64,000 bases of DNA, taken from Lucifuga dentata (Eukaryota; Chordata; Actinopteri; Ophidiiformes; Bythitidae). The position numbers and the translations under genes were made by a program. The stretch covers positions 1 through 64,000 of the forward strand of contig VXCM01003264.1 of assembly GCA_014773175.1 (NCBI GenBank), written 5' to 3'. Positions 1 to 12,030 of the stretch are shown here, piece by piece. The first letter of the stretch is position 1. Each line of letters opens with the position of its first letter. The notes beneath the pieces are model-generated. The model was not told where the DNA came from and made no database searches. It saw only the letters and a program-made list of their open reading frames with translations.

Positions 1-67
1 CGCTGTGGTGACCCCTGAAGGGAAAGCCGAAAGGAAAAGAAGAAGAAGAAGAAGAAGAAGAAGAAGG
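1..67 (+). mobile_element. 3' tail of a non-LTR retrotransposon (or its SINE) ending in a GAA repeat
   Basis: The window opens with GCTGTGGTGACCCCTGAAGG, then AGCCGAAAGG, then about ten GAA units. This order of a 'TGTGGCGACCCC..' box, 'AGCCGAAAG' and an AAG/GAA microsatellite is how many short 3' tails of RTE-like LINEs end in fish genomes. Only the last ~65 bases lie in the window, so the clade is an inference. The tail directly abuts the family-A remnant that follows and has probably replaced its left part. Confidence 0.5.
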
Positions 68-338
68 GAATATAGTCCCTGGAGAAGATGGCCTTTACAG
101 AGAAATTAAAAATAACCTTGCCCACAACAGCATGTAAGTGTTAGCAGGTGAAATATAGTATTGAACTTTAAGTGTATCACCTGAACATTTGATTTTGCAA
201 CATTAGGAGATTTGGCACAATAGCACAAAAACTAAAACACAGTTTTATGTTTTGAAAAGTGGTTGTCGGTAATGTAAGGTGTATGCTGGTTGTATTTATT
301 GGGCTCAAACAAGCAAAATCACTGTTTTGGTCCTTTAA
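67..338. mobile_element. Family-A TTAA element, right part only (copy 6)
   Basis: This is the right-hand part of the inverted-repeat element described at 16703-17282. Shared landmarks in order are a GGGAATATAGTCCC box, GTTAGCAGGTGAAAT, GTGTATCACCTGAACATTTGATTTT, TTAGGAGATTTGGCA, GGGCTCAAAC and the terminal TTTTGGTCCTTTAA. The orientation matches copies 3 and 4. The left half is missing where the GAA-tailed element abuts. The final TTAA at 335-338 is the expected target-site copy. Confidence 0.75.
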
Positions 339-1610
339 ATAGCTCAGATGTGATTTCTAAGTATCTGCTGCACCTACTTTACTATTCTTGCTGTGTTTAC
401 TAAGCCGTTAAAATGAGTAACAGAAAAAGTTATCTACGTTTACGGGAGTTGTTTATTTTCCAGTAGAGAAGAGAACTACGTTGCTGTTTTTTTTTTTTCG
501 TTTAATGCTGCTAAAATTTCATCTTCTGAGAGCGAGAATTCACAGTATCTCTCAAAGGTTTCACTCAATGAGCAGGCTGCTTTCTCTTCTCGGGGGAAAT
601 ATGGTTTTCAGATGAACGTATGGTATCCATCATTCTGATGAAATGCATAATTAATTCCCATCACTCCTGTAAATCCTTCGCCTGACTTGACCACAAAAAT
701 GAAAAGTACAAGCTGGCCCACATCAGCAGGCTGGTAATGCATATTGTAGTTTTCTCACTCTGTGGAAAAGAATCACAGGTTATAAATTGGCAAGGTTACA
801 AAGTATTTACACAAATAAGTTGAAAATAATCGATCCAGTGTGCCACACTGTCATACCCTTAGGGATGTGGTTTCCCTGGAAGAATGCACAATCCTGCTGG
901 CCTGGGTTCATTTAAGACGCAGATTGTGTCTGATTGATCAATGAGAACCACTGCTGAGCCATCAATCTAACAGGAGCGGAATAGGAAAAAGGGAACATTA
1001 ACATGTATAAGCTGCCGTGTCCCAACAATGTCCTCTACCTTGAGCTGGTGAGAAAGCAGCCACCTCTGGGGACATGAGCAGAAGTGGTAAGTCTAAGACC
1101 TCCGACAGGAACGCATTATATAAGGACAACGGGGACGATGTCAACAACTCAGCTGCTTTGTGATCTCATCTCAGTCACGGCAGAGGCTCCTTATCTCTGT
1201 AGTGAAAAATATCCATCATAAACCTGCCGCGGTGCAGATTCTTACATGGGCAGGAGAGTTAATAATCTCTGGATTTTATAAAACTTGAATATCACCTTCA
1301 AATGGCCTCCAGGTAGTCATCACTGTGAGCCGCTAATGAAAGCATAAAATTGCTGGCACCTTTTCGGCCACCTCGGTGCTGCACTATTTAAAACAAACAG
1401 GTGATTAATGAATGATTTGGGCAGGTATTGCTGGTAGACAGCTGTTCCATATTGCAGCGATGATTGGGCAGAGCTGTTAAGAACTACCCTTCAAGGTCCT
1501 TTTCAGAAGTAACAGCTTTCCTGCTGGATTCTGAGCTTCCATATTAATACATACACAATGATTACTGATCCACATGTTACATTTAGTCCCATGGAACATC
1601 TATTTTAATT
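339..1610. other. Unique sequence, possible conserved noncoding elements
   Basis: No repeat or gene is recognised. The parts at about 595-1000 and 1090-1440 have higher complexity and GC than the surroundings. They contain many homeodomain-like TAAT/ATTA cores (ATAATTAATTCC, GGTGATTAATGAATG) and a TATTTAAAA, which is how developmental enhancers often look. A 24-codon open frame at 1003-1077 ends just after a GTGAGA donor-like site but has no clear acceptor. All functional reading here is inference. Confidence 0.25.
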
Positions 1611-1611
1611 A

Positions 1612-1830
1612 ACCACACATGCTGACATAAAACAACATTAAATCAATCTAAGAGAAGCAGGTGTGGGGAGGGACAATTACATACAGAACCAGGAGCCACT
1701 TAGCAACATCTACGAGTGGAAGGTACTGGGAGTTAAAGTGCTTCCTAAAGGACATCTTGACACAAGCTGACAAGTGGAAAGAACAGTATGTCTTTCTGAC
1801 TTCTGCAAACCTAAACTTGAATCTTGAAGT
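1612..1830. repeat. Diverged low-copy repeat, copy 1 (pair with 5523-5690)
   Basis: Shared landmarks with 5523-5690 are AACCACACAYGCTGACA at the start, GGACATCTTGACACAAG against GGAACACCTTGACACAAGG in the middle, then a tract reading AAGTGGAAAGAACAGTATGTCTT against AAATGGAGGACAGAGTGTGTCTT in parts, and TGCAAACC-like sequence. The two copies are about 3.9 kb apart in the same orientation and clearly diverged. No coding frame survives in either, and the family is unknown to me. Confidence 0.5.
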
Positions 1831-4433
1831 AGAGGTGGAGGGTATCAAAATACATTTACTCAAGTATTGTTTTAGCATACTTGTCTTTTACTTTAGTTTT
1901 CAACATGTGCTATTTCTTACTTCACCCCACAATATTTCAGAGGGAAATCTTGCACTTTTTACATTCATCTGATGACTGCGGTTACTAATTACTTTATTTA
2001 AAACTGACTTTAAATTTAAAATATTGCTATTTTCAGATAAATATTTTGTATGAGCTTGGTGGCCCCACAGAGTTTAGATTTTTGATTAAAATCAGAGTTT
2101 GGGGAGCAAAAGTGGAAGAATTTCATCAGTAAAGAGCAGCATGTAAACTGTATAACTGACTTGAAGGAATGAAAATTGTCGAGAAAAAAAAACAAACTGC
2201 AACATGTCTTTCCACACGACAATAAAAATCCAAACAAAATAAACAAAAAATGGAAAACTTAATTTCTTCATTAAAATTAAAACAGTTTGGGGTGATTTTT
2301 ATGGTATGATTCAAGAGTTTTCATTCTTCCAAACTCTCTAATTGGAAATTAGAGGTTTGTGAGGGGGAAAAAAACCCATCTCTCTAGTTTGAGGGATTTT
2401 TAGTATTGATGTTAGCATGTACATGTTACTGCATCAATAATATACTACTCTAGCAGGGATCATTCTTCAAAATGAGTATATTTTACTGCTTATTCAGTTT
2501 TACATAAAAGGAATTCTGAAGTCAGAACTTTTATTACTATTAGTACTTTTTACTAAAGAATCACAACCAAGTCTAGCCATGTTAAAAGAAAACACAGTAC
2601 TACATTATAAGCTATACATTTATGAAATCAATATTAGCAAAAACTGTCTCAGCAGTTAATACACAAACACAGCTGCACTGAGAAGTTAGAGTATAACTCT
2701 GCCTTGTCTATCATAAATTATTGATGAGTGTACAATTTATTACAGATTCTGACATTATTTCCTAAGCTGCAAAATAAATGTGGGGTTTAGAAATGTCAGT
2801 TTGGGGGGATAAATAAGCTTAAATATCGACATCCACATTGCGGCAGAATCAGTCTTCATAGTAGCCTGCCGCAGCAATACTCTGCATTATTCATTCAGTC
2901 CTGCAGTCATGCATTGGCACGGTAGCTAATCTCTGCCCCCGAGGCACTTCAGCAGTAATGCACCTGTTATAAAAAAATCCCCAACCGTGTCATTCTGAAA
3001 TGTAAAGAGATTAACTAATATTTTATAATAGTTTGGGAATTATTGGACATGGCAGGAAGGATGCTCTATCTCCCACTGGTTCCAAGCCAGTTTACAGACT
3101 TTCCCACCAAAACTGCTGTTAAAATGATAGCCTACATATTATGTAATGAACTAATTTAAAGTGTCATAGGGCTACATTTTGTGTACTTTATTTATTTAGG
3201 ACTGTAAATTAGCATGGTATTTATTGTATATGCACAGACTCTTCTTTCTTATTTAGAAAATTGCTTCTTCTCTTTATGATTATATATGAAGAAATGACAT
3301 TACATATGATCAGGAATTGAAGGAGGCTTGGTTGTAATACTGCAAATTTTCACCTGCAGAATTTTATCATTAATGAGACATTGTTATCTGTTCCCTGTTT
3401 GAAGCTCAACTTGCTAATTTCCAGCACAAACCTGCTTTCCCGCAGGCATCCGATGCTTGTTAAGCAAAGCACAGTCCAGAGTTTTCTTTAGACTACTGGG
3501 AGAAGCTGTTTTATACAGAGGAAAGTGTCACAGCCAGGCTGGACTTTGTCAGAATGTAATGCTGGATTTGCATGTTGAAGGTATGCGGTAGACGGAAAAC
3601 CAGGTGTTCTATTCTTTTCAATGAGAGGATGATGGAAAACTTCGTCACTGGCTGGGAGAGCCACACATCACGCACCCAGATGGAATACGCAAATATGCCA
3701 TCAAAAGTTAAAAATCTCCAACTTTTTACGCTTGCAGCAGTGGCAGTGACAAACCATATGTTGATTTATTCTTGGGTGAAAGATGGATAGCTAGAGACTT
3801 GTTCTTTTGGTGCAGATGCACCCAGTTTTGTCCAAGTAAAGTAGTGGTGTCCCACGAGTCCACATGCCTGCCTTTTGAGAAAAGTTTTTAAATGAGTATA
3901 TAAAGTGGCCACAGCTTTACAATTGCATCCTTCAATCCTAAAAAATACCCTGCCAAATTACCATGGCAACGAATTGACCTTTGTCGTCTGCGCCTGCTGT
4001 AGACAGTGATTCCGCTATAAGATCAATGTTTTTCTACAGTCAACACATACAGCATTAAGAGTTTATCAAAATGGAAAACACAGTAAAATATGTGTAGCAG
4101 GCTAGGCTAATAAATACTGTTCATACATTGTAATAACAAGTCACCGCTTCGCTAGTTTCGCTTCACTATTAGCTTTTTCCATCACAGAGAGTACAACTCG
4201 ATAATGCTGTAGCTGCGTTTGGCTGAGTCAGCGTCGCTCGCCTGTTTGCATCATAAATAAGCTGCTTGGCTCTCCTCACATGACTTTCTTGGTGTTCACT
4301 CAGGTATTTCTGCTTTAGGTGGTAAAACACGTTGTGTTGCCACCTTTGGCTGTTAGCCAGTTAGCCAAACCATTGTTAAACAACACAGGTAATTTCCTTT
4401 TTAAGGAGGTAACTGACTGAGCTACCATATATA
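1831..4433. other. Unique AT-rich sequence, no feature recognised
   Basis: No gene, transposon end or RNA gene is visible. The open frames here are short and lie in AT-rich sequence without splice context. A moderately GC-rich island at about 2835-2965 (CGGCAGAATCAGTC, GCCTGCCGCAGCA) could be a conserved element. A perfect AP-1 core TGAGTCA occurs near 4225. Neither is more than suggestive. Confidence 0.3.
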
Positions 4434-4519
4434 TTCGACTACAAGCCAATCTCGTGTATAAGGCAACCCCCTGATTTTGACCTGCAAATTTAGATTTTTA
4501 AAAAAACCCATATATAACC

Positions 4520-4652
4520 CGACCCCCTGATGTTGTTCCATCAATTTACTTGTTTAGCAAATTACCTGTTTTTCTGGGTATTGTCNCGACCCCCTGATGT
4601 TGTTCCATCAATTTACTTGTTTAGCAAATTACCTGTTTTTCTGGGTATTGTC
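4520..4652. repeat. False tandem duplication around a one-base gap (N at 4586)
   Basis: Bases 4520-4585 and 4587-4652 are identical 66-bp copies separated only by an N. This is the signature of overlapping contig ends that were joined as a gap. The real sequence most likely holds a single copy. Confidence 0.9.
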
Positions 4653-4695
4653 GTATTCTTGTGATTTGCTGAAAATAATCCACATAGCAGTACCA

Positions 4696-4830
4696 GTAAA
4701 CATGATATTTATTTCAGCAGCTGATTACCGTAACTGACCAATCACAATAGCACTTACTGGCCNGTAAACATGATATTTATTTCAGCAGCTGATTACCGTA
4801 ACTGACCAATCACAATAGCACTTACTGGCC
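4696..4830. repeat. False tandem duplication around a one-base gap (N at 4763)
   Basis: Bases 4696-4762 and 4764-4830 are identical 67-bp copies flanking an N, the longest such overlap in the window. The cause is the same as at 4586. Confidence 0.9.
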
Positions 4831-5522
4831 ACCATAAAATGTGCTGAATAAGATGTTTTGTCAGGAAATATCTCATTCTAAGGTACGATTTAAACTGTTT
4901 TCCATGGGTAGTGGTAATGGGAAGTATTTCCACCTTGAACTTTCTTTCTCTGGGATCAAATTTGAATTTCTCATGTATAAACCAACACCCTGATTTGCGT
5001 TATGAAATTTGGCAATAAAAATTTGGCTTATACTCAAGCATATATGGTATTTATGGGCTTGTTGGTTTTGTTTCTTCTTAACATGTCATCATGCTGCAAT
5101 ATTTTGATATGACTTTTTTTTTTTTTTAACGTATTAAACATTATACCAGTATTGAATAATAATATGGCACAGCTCTAGTTCAGACTCCAATGGATATTAT
5201 TTTATAATCTTGTCCATTCTTGGGCTAAAGGCAGCTTCATTTTCCAAGGTGGTTCCTAGGGCATCATCAGCAACTGCATCAGTTATCGTTGTTGTCACTT
5301 TGGAGCTGTTATACCTCAGATACATGAAACTAAACTGAACCTAAATGAGTGCTTGTAGCAAATTTTAAAACCAATTATCTCTCATTCTGTACCATTGAGA
5401 TATTTGCTGTCGTATGAAATTTGCATTTCGATGTGGTTGTTACTGAAATACTAATGCATGTGCCAATGTGCCAACAGAAGACCATACTTGTGACCTTTAC
5501 AAGGACATCCATGCTTTTCTTT

Positions 5523-5690
5523 AAACCACACACGCTGACAATAAGAACCCTGTAAACCCATCACAGCCTTGAGCCTCTCTCCTGAAGCTGTTGGAGGCTG
5601 GGAACCTTTTTAAAAGGAACACCTTGACACAAGGTAACAAATGGAGGACAGAGTGTGTCTTGTTAATGTTTGCGATTTCCCCAAGCTGTT
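5523..5690. repeat. Diverged low-copy repeat, copy 2
   Basis: Partner of 1612-1830, with AACCACACACGCTGACA at its start and CACCTTGACACAAGG in its middle. It has indels relative to copy 1. No open frame is shared between the two copies, so this is an old interspersed repeat or a decayed duplication. Confidence 0.5.
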
Positions 5691-8500
5691 ACAGCTGCAG
5701 CAAAATGTGAAATGAAAAAGTAAATATGCTGTAAAATTGCCGCAGCGGGAGAACTATAGTTACAAAAGATGCAAACATGAGACTCTGGAGTGGATCTACC
5801 AAGAATTTGTGTTGTTTTTAAGTGTAAATGAGTCAAATAGTGTTTCTCCTTATTTACCTTGGGCTATGTCGTGGTTCTGCATCTGTAAAATTATAGAAAA
5901 GTGGCATCACTAAAAATTGAATGTTTGGGTTACTGCAGTTTGTTTTTTATAGCGACCCTGTCTAGGATAGCAAAATATGGAACAAGAGAATGGAAATTCA
6001 TATAATTTGGCCACCATAACTGATTTGTCATTGTTGACTGACCGCTGGTGCAGAGAAAACTGCATCTGTTATTTCACAGCTGGGAGCAGGAGGAAAATTT
6101 GTGGCCATGTTGAAGTTTTATCAAGCGCACGGGAGGGGGGGATCAAAAACCATTAGCAACTCTGACCTCCTTTATCATCTTATACTGTACAGCTAACATC
6201 AAGAAATGGGAGTTCAAGGCAAGTAGACCTCCTGGTTAATCTAGAAAACATTTTACCATTTGTCCAAGTGGCTTCTCCAGTTCTAAGTCAGTGTTTGGAG
6301 GTAAACTGGCATTTATCCCTGAAAGTCGCTCACACCTTGGGTCAGGTGATTTGTCGACCCAACAAGCAGCGAAGATTGCTGGATGTAATAAATGTACTTC
6401 TGCGCCACAAAAATCAAAACAAAACCCAAAAAACCTTCAATGCAGCAGTTCTTTCTGTTCTTTTCTGTTACCTGTTGGAAATACTCTCTTTGAGTTAGAA
6501 AGTACATACATTGGTATTGCTAAACAACTTAAATCAAAATCAAGATGGGCAAGTTTAGGAAGAGGGGCTCTTTGAGTAGACGTAAGACCTTGATAATCCA
6601 TAACAACCTTGAAAATTAAATTTAGGATACTGTAAAACAAATGTGAAAGACCATATTCCAGGATTATCTTGTCCAAAAAGGGATCTTTCCTATCTGTCAC
6701 TAGAGATAAAATAGACACTTTTAATCTTTTGGTTCTGGGCATTCAGCACCATTTTTGCAAAAGCTCATTTGGTGTGAAAACAAATGTTCAGTTCAAAGTC
6801 AGGCTGTTGTGAAATATAATTAATTGCTAAGGAAAACAAAGCAGCTCTGGGATTTGCCTGTGCTTGGCATATAGATCTTTATTCCTCTACGTCTATTTTT
6901 CATATTTCACAGTTACATTTGGGAAAAAATAAAAAATAAAAACGAGAAGTTTAAAAGACAGTGCAGTTTATTTGAAAGTTTATGTACAAGAAGTTAAACT
7001 TAATGGATAAAATGGAAAGACAGTCATCAATCAGGAAACTGGTATTTGTTTCTGAGAGTTGATCACACCTAGAGTCAAGTGACTCCTTGGTAGTCATGGT
7101 AATCAGGTGAGAGTCGTTTTGGCTCACTATAGAACCACAGCGTAGCTCTGCTGAAGTGTGTGCTCGAGCCACGCTTTTCAAATCATTGGGTTGTTTTAGT
7201 CAGCAAACAAGAACATTCTAGTGAATAATCTCTCATACTTTTCTATATTATTGTATTACATTCACCAATTCTCATCACATATCTCAGTTTGACATTGGAC
7301 CTCCTTTAAGAGCTTTACACAGAATTTTATTTTATTTTTTCTGCAGCCATGACAAAGCTGCCAGGCTGAAAACTGAATGTCAGTCTGGACAATTGATACG
7401 ATAAAACCAACTGAAACTTTCAATCTCCCCCAGGCTGATAAGGACAGAGGGGGTCATGGAGGGGTGATAAGGAGGAGGCTTTCTTTTCTTGACTTTCTAT
7501 TGTCAGTAGCATCAGAATCTTCATTACACTGGTGAAACTATTTGCAAGCTCATATCCTGCAGTTTGGCTCAGGACATTTTTCACAGCAACCTGACTTCAG
7601 TTTTTAGAAGCAGGTAAAGAAATTAAAGGTTTGTGTTTTATTTATTATTTGTAAATTGATGCATTGGTATATTTTCATTTCAGCCTTGCTAATGCCCAAA
7701 CTGATGTGGAGAATCATTTAATCTTGATTTTTAATATGCAAAAATATCAGAAATTCAGTATTTTTTGGTTGCTATGTGGTAACTGCTGACAACTTTTTAT
7801 TGCCCTTCGCTGGTTCACATTTCAGCCTCTTGTCAACACTAAACCCTGACATATCTGTCAGCGTGGCAGTTTACTCAACCATGTCAGAAATTTGCTTTTA
7901 ACAGTTTGAATTCCAATCCCAGAGCTGCTGTTCTCTTTGTTTAGTAGTCCAGCATCAACTAAGACTTGTGAATAGCTGAAAAATGCCTCTTTATTCTCCA
8001 TTAGTGTTCAGCAACAAACTCTGTGACTTTGTACTTGTAGCTCATACTACCATGTGTATTGATAAATCTCATTCTTGGATGCCACTATCTTTGTTTTTCA
8101 GCCTTCATGCTTGAAATTCTTCTTGTATTTCATTTCCACCAAACCAATAACACTTACATTCGCTCTTGCTTGAATTGACTTTTGTTGGTATCTTGGAATT
8201 GGGATATAATATAGAAAGCGAGATCACAGTATGCTCTTTGTTCCTTTAGTTATTTTGAGGTAGTATTGTTGAAAAGGACAATTAGATCACCGACATATCC
8301 ATGTTATGCCATTATGTTGGGGCATTACAACAGAAAATTACAGAAATGGAGCACAGAAGTTGCCCCAAGTTGTACTATACAGATTCAGGGATCTGTTTTG
8401 AAACCTATAAAATTCTTGAATGTGTAAGAAAACACATTCATTCTGCTCTTCCTTGCTGCAACATCACTGTACACACTGAGTGAAAACAGACTCTATTAGG
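5691..8500. other. Unique sequence, no feature recognised
   Basis: Open frames at 6268-6742 and 6951-7181 overlap on both strands, are AT-rich and show no splice or protein-family signals. A homopurine run GGGAGGGGGGGATCAAAAA occurs near 6130. Nothing else stands out. Confidence 0.3.
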
Positions 8501-8504
8501 TTCT

Positions 8505-8735
8505 GTCTCCCCTCTTGAAAAGCCTGCTCTTTCCTGATTGTGTCAGTCTTGAGGTGGAACATGGATGCCAGCCAAATATTCACTTGCTAGCCTTGTACTT
8601 TGTGGGTGCGTCTAACCACCGGTGGGTAAATTCAAACATGTTACATGTGATATAAACATGTTAAAAAAGTAAAGGACTAATCAAAAACGAAGCTTTCAGA
8701 GCAGTTCAGGACCTATGAGTTTGGCTTATTTGACA
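8505..8735 (-). mobile_element. Family-B element fragment, reversed
   Basis: Read on the minus strand this follows the family-B order seen at 28149-28645: a flavour of GGTCCTGAAC, GAAAGCTTCGTTTTTGATTAG, CCTTTACTTTTTTAAC, a 'CATGT' block, AGACGCACCCACAAAGTAC, GGCTAGCA, then TGACACA..CAATCAGGAAAGAGCAGGC. Both ends are missing and divergence is high. Confidence 0.6.
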
Positions 8736-10160
8736 AATTTTTATGCATATTACTGTATGTGCCCCATTTAATCAGGTGCCAATGTCTTCGAGCACATCCT
8801 CTTGGAATTCATGCTACCAGTTGCTGATCCCTGATATGGGAATTTCAGAAAATACTGTTTAATGCATACATTCATGTGATCATTTGAGGTCTATCTTGAT
8901 GAGTCAATTCTTCAACAACACAACACAAGAAAGGATCCTGGTGGTCTGGAGTGCATAACCAGTCTGCCTTTGTCACTGTGTCCATCAGCATATTGATCCA
9001 AAGACCTTATCAAGCTGTGTATCTGAAGCTAACAGGGTGGTGGGATTGACTTTGCAAATCTACCCCTCCTTACTTTCCTTTTGATCTGAGCACGGCCTCT
9101 TTGGTCTCTGTTTAATAATCAACTAAGCTGAGCTTGTCTCCGTTTCAGTCTCTGTAGGGTTTCCAAGTGCCACCTTAAATTTAGCTTAATCTGTGAGTCT
9201 CTGATATATCTTGTTGGAGAAGTGTGTGTCTTTAGTAAAGTTTCAAACCATTTGAAAAATTAAAGAGGACTCTTCTGCATATTCATATGTCACACAGCAG
9301 TTCGTGTTTACATTTGTGTAATGTTTTATTGATGTACCTTGTGTAACTATTGCATCATAGATTACAAAGAATAAAAGCGGGAACATCAGTATCATCAGAA
9401 TAATTGCAATAGTTGTATTGTCTCCAGTTATTTATTTCATTATGACAAGCAACAGTAGCATATATCACATCTCACTTCTCACACCAACCCAAATATGACA
9501 GACTAATAACATATACAGACACTTCCTATTGAATACAGGCCTCACATCCTCTGAATGGAAGACGTATTGGACACAATAAGCAATGTCAACATGCTAACAG
9601 CTGTCCAATCAAAAAGCAGTGCAGCTAAGCCACATCAACTCAAATGAGCCTCAAATTACAAGCACTTCAGGTTTGATGAATATTTTATAACTTACAAAAA
9701 GAAAACTGTTACTTTAAAGTGTTGGTAAATTGACAATCTACCCAATGAAATGAATAGAAATGAAATTTATAAAATTGCATCAGTGTTAGCTGCTGTATAA
9801 ATTTGTCAGGGACACAGCAGCAGCTATATAACAGCATATGCAGTTACACATTATGCAGTATACAGTACAAAGATCAGATACCATCAAAGGCACTACTTCT
9901 CATACATTTTGAACAACCCAAAACATCAAAATGCTGCCTCACCAACAAGGCATCGACTCCAAGAAAAACCACAGAAAATCCTCATCCATTCTTGAGAAGT
10001 TTTCAGTATGAGCACGAATGTAGCACAGAAGAACACAGTGTGCACACAAAGAGAGTTGGGTGTTTTCAATTTAAAAACAAATCAAATTCTTAATTAAATA
10101 CTAAGAATGATTAAACTTAAAAAATTATACTTAGTAAAAAGTATTTTATTTGTGAAAAAT
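8736..10160. other. Unique sequence, no feature recognised
   Basis: No gene, RNA or element end is seen. The 96-codon plus-strand frame at 9803-10093 has no domain or motif that I recognise and is probably chance. Confidence 0.3.
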
Positions 10161-10167
10161 TTGAGTC

Positions 10168-10218
10168 ATTGGCTTACCACCAGGGGGCGCTTCACATGCC
10201 ACAGTTTGAGAGCCACTG
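10168..10218. mobile_element. hAT-like element end carrying a CTCF-type motif
   Basis: The segment reads ACCACCAGGGGGCGCTTCAC followed by ACAGTTTGAGAGCCACTG. The terminal AGTTTGAGAACCACTG form resembles the right end of hAT/Charlie-type elements. A related but more diverged copy is at 52503-52568. The opposite end was not found. Only about 50 bp is recognisable. Confidence 0.45.
10177..10190 (+). promoter_or_regulatory. Candidate CTCF binding site
   Basis: CCACCAGGGGGCGC is a near-ideal match to the vertebrate CTCF core (CCASYAGRKGGCRS). It sits inside a transposon-derived end, as many lineage-specific CTCF sites do. The sequence match is direct; occupancy is unknown. Confidence 0.5.
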
Positions 10219-11570
10219 ATTTAAGATAACCATGACAGTATTGTACTATTAACTACTGTACTAGTGTAGTATTGTATTGTCTGTTTAACTTGGAGAGAAA
10301 GGCAATCCATACGTTCCTGGCCTTTCCTAAAGCTTGGTTTGATTTGGTTAAAGTTAACCTTTGATGCCTGATCTTTGATATGTGAACTAGAATCCCTATT
10401 GCTATGAATTAACAATGTGCTACTGTGAATCCCACCCACAGTGGGCTGGTGTTAAGACGTAGGTGTTTTGCTTCTCTGTAGTTGCTCCAGTATGAAGTGA
10501 AGGTGGTTTGACATTCTGCCCATTTGTTTTATACTGTTCTGTGTTCTACGTTCCTGTTTCCCATCCCATATCTCCCAGAGAAACCGTGTATTACCGCAGT
10601 GTGCTTATTGTATTAGAGAGTATTAAAGGCTTTGTAACCAGAAGAAAACACAGATTTGGATTATATGTTTTCTGACTGTATGCATGTCAGTTTGAAGATG
10701 AACAAATATTTAATTTGCATAGGATCAGATTAGAATAAAACTAACCAAATAGATCTTATAAATTTTTAAATGAAGAGAAAGCATCACTGCCAGCATTCTG
10801 TGACTCTGCAGTTTAACCCTGTGATCAAAAAATTGTGAACAGGAGAGTTTATCAGTACAATAAAATTCACCTTGAGTTCTAAGACACAGTATGAAAGGCC
10901 ATTCATGCACCAATCAAACCCAGCTGTAGCTATAGAAAAATGAAATTGTTTTACATTTGATCTTTCATGATTCATTGCTGACTTAACTCAATTTGAACAT
11001 TTTATAAATATATTTTCTTGAAAGCATCATAAAACTTAACAAAAAAATATATTTACAGACTCACACCAAATGCTGTCAGCCTGCAGTTAAGATGTTACTG
11101 CATCTCCACTGGCCTGCACACCAGCGTGTAAACAGACACTCCTGCAATGAAAAGCCACATATTGATCTGCATAGCTCGTCTCTGATTGGCTGCTTTCACT
11201 GAAATGCATTATGTTGCTTGGAAATGCCTCTCAGCTACGTTTTAACTCTCCTTACTTCTGTGCTTCATTGACCCTGCTGTAATGAAGTGTCACTTGTCTT
11301 GAAATCAGTTAATGTTTGTTTTATCTTTATTTAATATGGGCCAATCATATTCTTACCTAATGTTAAATTAAATATTAATTTTATTTATAATAATAATATA
11401 ATAATTTTATTAATTAGTTTAAAAAATTTCAGCAAATCTTAGGGAAAAGACTGCATTAAAAGCCATATTGGAAAACTAAAATATTTACATATACTCCCCA
11501 ATACTAGAAGGAGGTAAACATATATATTTTACAGTATACATGGTCATACACACATACAATACATATAGCC
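10219..11570. other. AT-rich sequence, no feature recognised
   Basis: The stretch is very AT-rich, especially 11330-11430, where ATTAAATATTAATTTTATTT-like sequence dominates. The short open frames show nothing recognisable. Confidence 0.3.
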
Positions 11571-11576
11571 TCTCTC

Positions 11577-11600
11577 TAGATAGATAGATAGATAGATAAA
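11577..11600. repeat. TAGA/GATA tetranucleotide microsatellite
   Basis: Five to six TAGA units follow a TCTCTC run. It lies in an AT-rich tract with TATATATG repeats and is likely polymorphic. Confidence 0.85.
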
Positions 11601-11915
11601 CATAAACATATATATGTATATGGCAAAGATATTTTATATTTGGTCCTGAAACATGAATACATGAAAATAACATAAATTTTTAATATATGTCAATATGCCT
11701 ATAAACATGTGTTGAATCTACATTTAATATGTAAATGCAGATTTAACATGTTTAACATATAATATGTACATGTTAAACAAACAGTATGTTCTAGAATATT
11801 AAAAATTGATGTGATATTATAGGTGTGATATCTTTGTATTGACCATAATGATGAATATAGTATATGCCAGATAAAGAGGCTTCACGTGTTTTACATATTA
11901 CTGCATATTATAGTG

Positions 11916-11929
11916 GTATATGTACACAC

Positions 11930-11971
<42 letters not shown>

Positions 11972-11986
11972 NGTATATGTACACAC

Positions 11987-12028
<42 letters not shown>
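11916..12028. repeat. GA microsatellite with false duplication around N at 11972
   Basis: GTATATGTACACACATACAC plus (AG)n appears twice, at 11916-11971 and 11973-12028, as identical 56-bp copies separated by one N. The genome probably holds one such tract whose GA length was not resolved. Confidence 0.9.

Positions 12029-12030
<2 letters not shown>

Larger units (their letters stand above)
4434..5048. mobile_element. Nonautonomous DNA transposon with ~25-bp inverted ends and TA flanks
   Basis: The left end reads ACCATATATATTCGACTACAAG and the right end, reversed, reads ACCATATATGCTTGAGTATAAG. These are imperfect inverted repeats of about 25 bp. Counting the first TA as target copy gives TA|CCATATA...TATATGG|TA, so a TA target duplication is possible, as in Tc1/mariner-type insertions. 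The interior repeats the phrase 'ACCCCCTGAT' several times and has no coding capacity. Two assembly gaps with false duplications (4520-4652 and 4696-4830) lie inside, so the true length is about 480 bp. Confidence 0.6.

Noticed and set aside
1003..1077. 24-codon ORF MYKLPCPNNVLYLELV with a GTGAGA after CTG
   Set aside because: There is no acceptor or promoter evidence; it is too short to call.
4520..4830. Apparent minisatellite-like tandem repeats
   Set aside because: Each pair is separated by a single N and is exactly identical, so it is an assembly overlap and not a biological array. They are also not CRISPR repeats: there are only two copies and no spacers.
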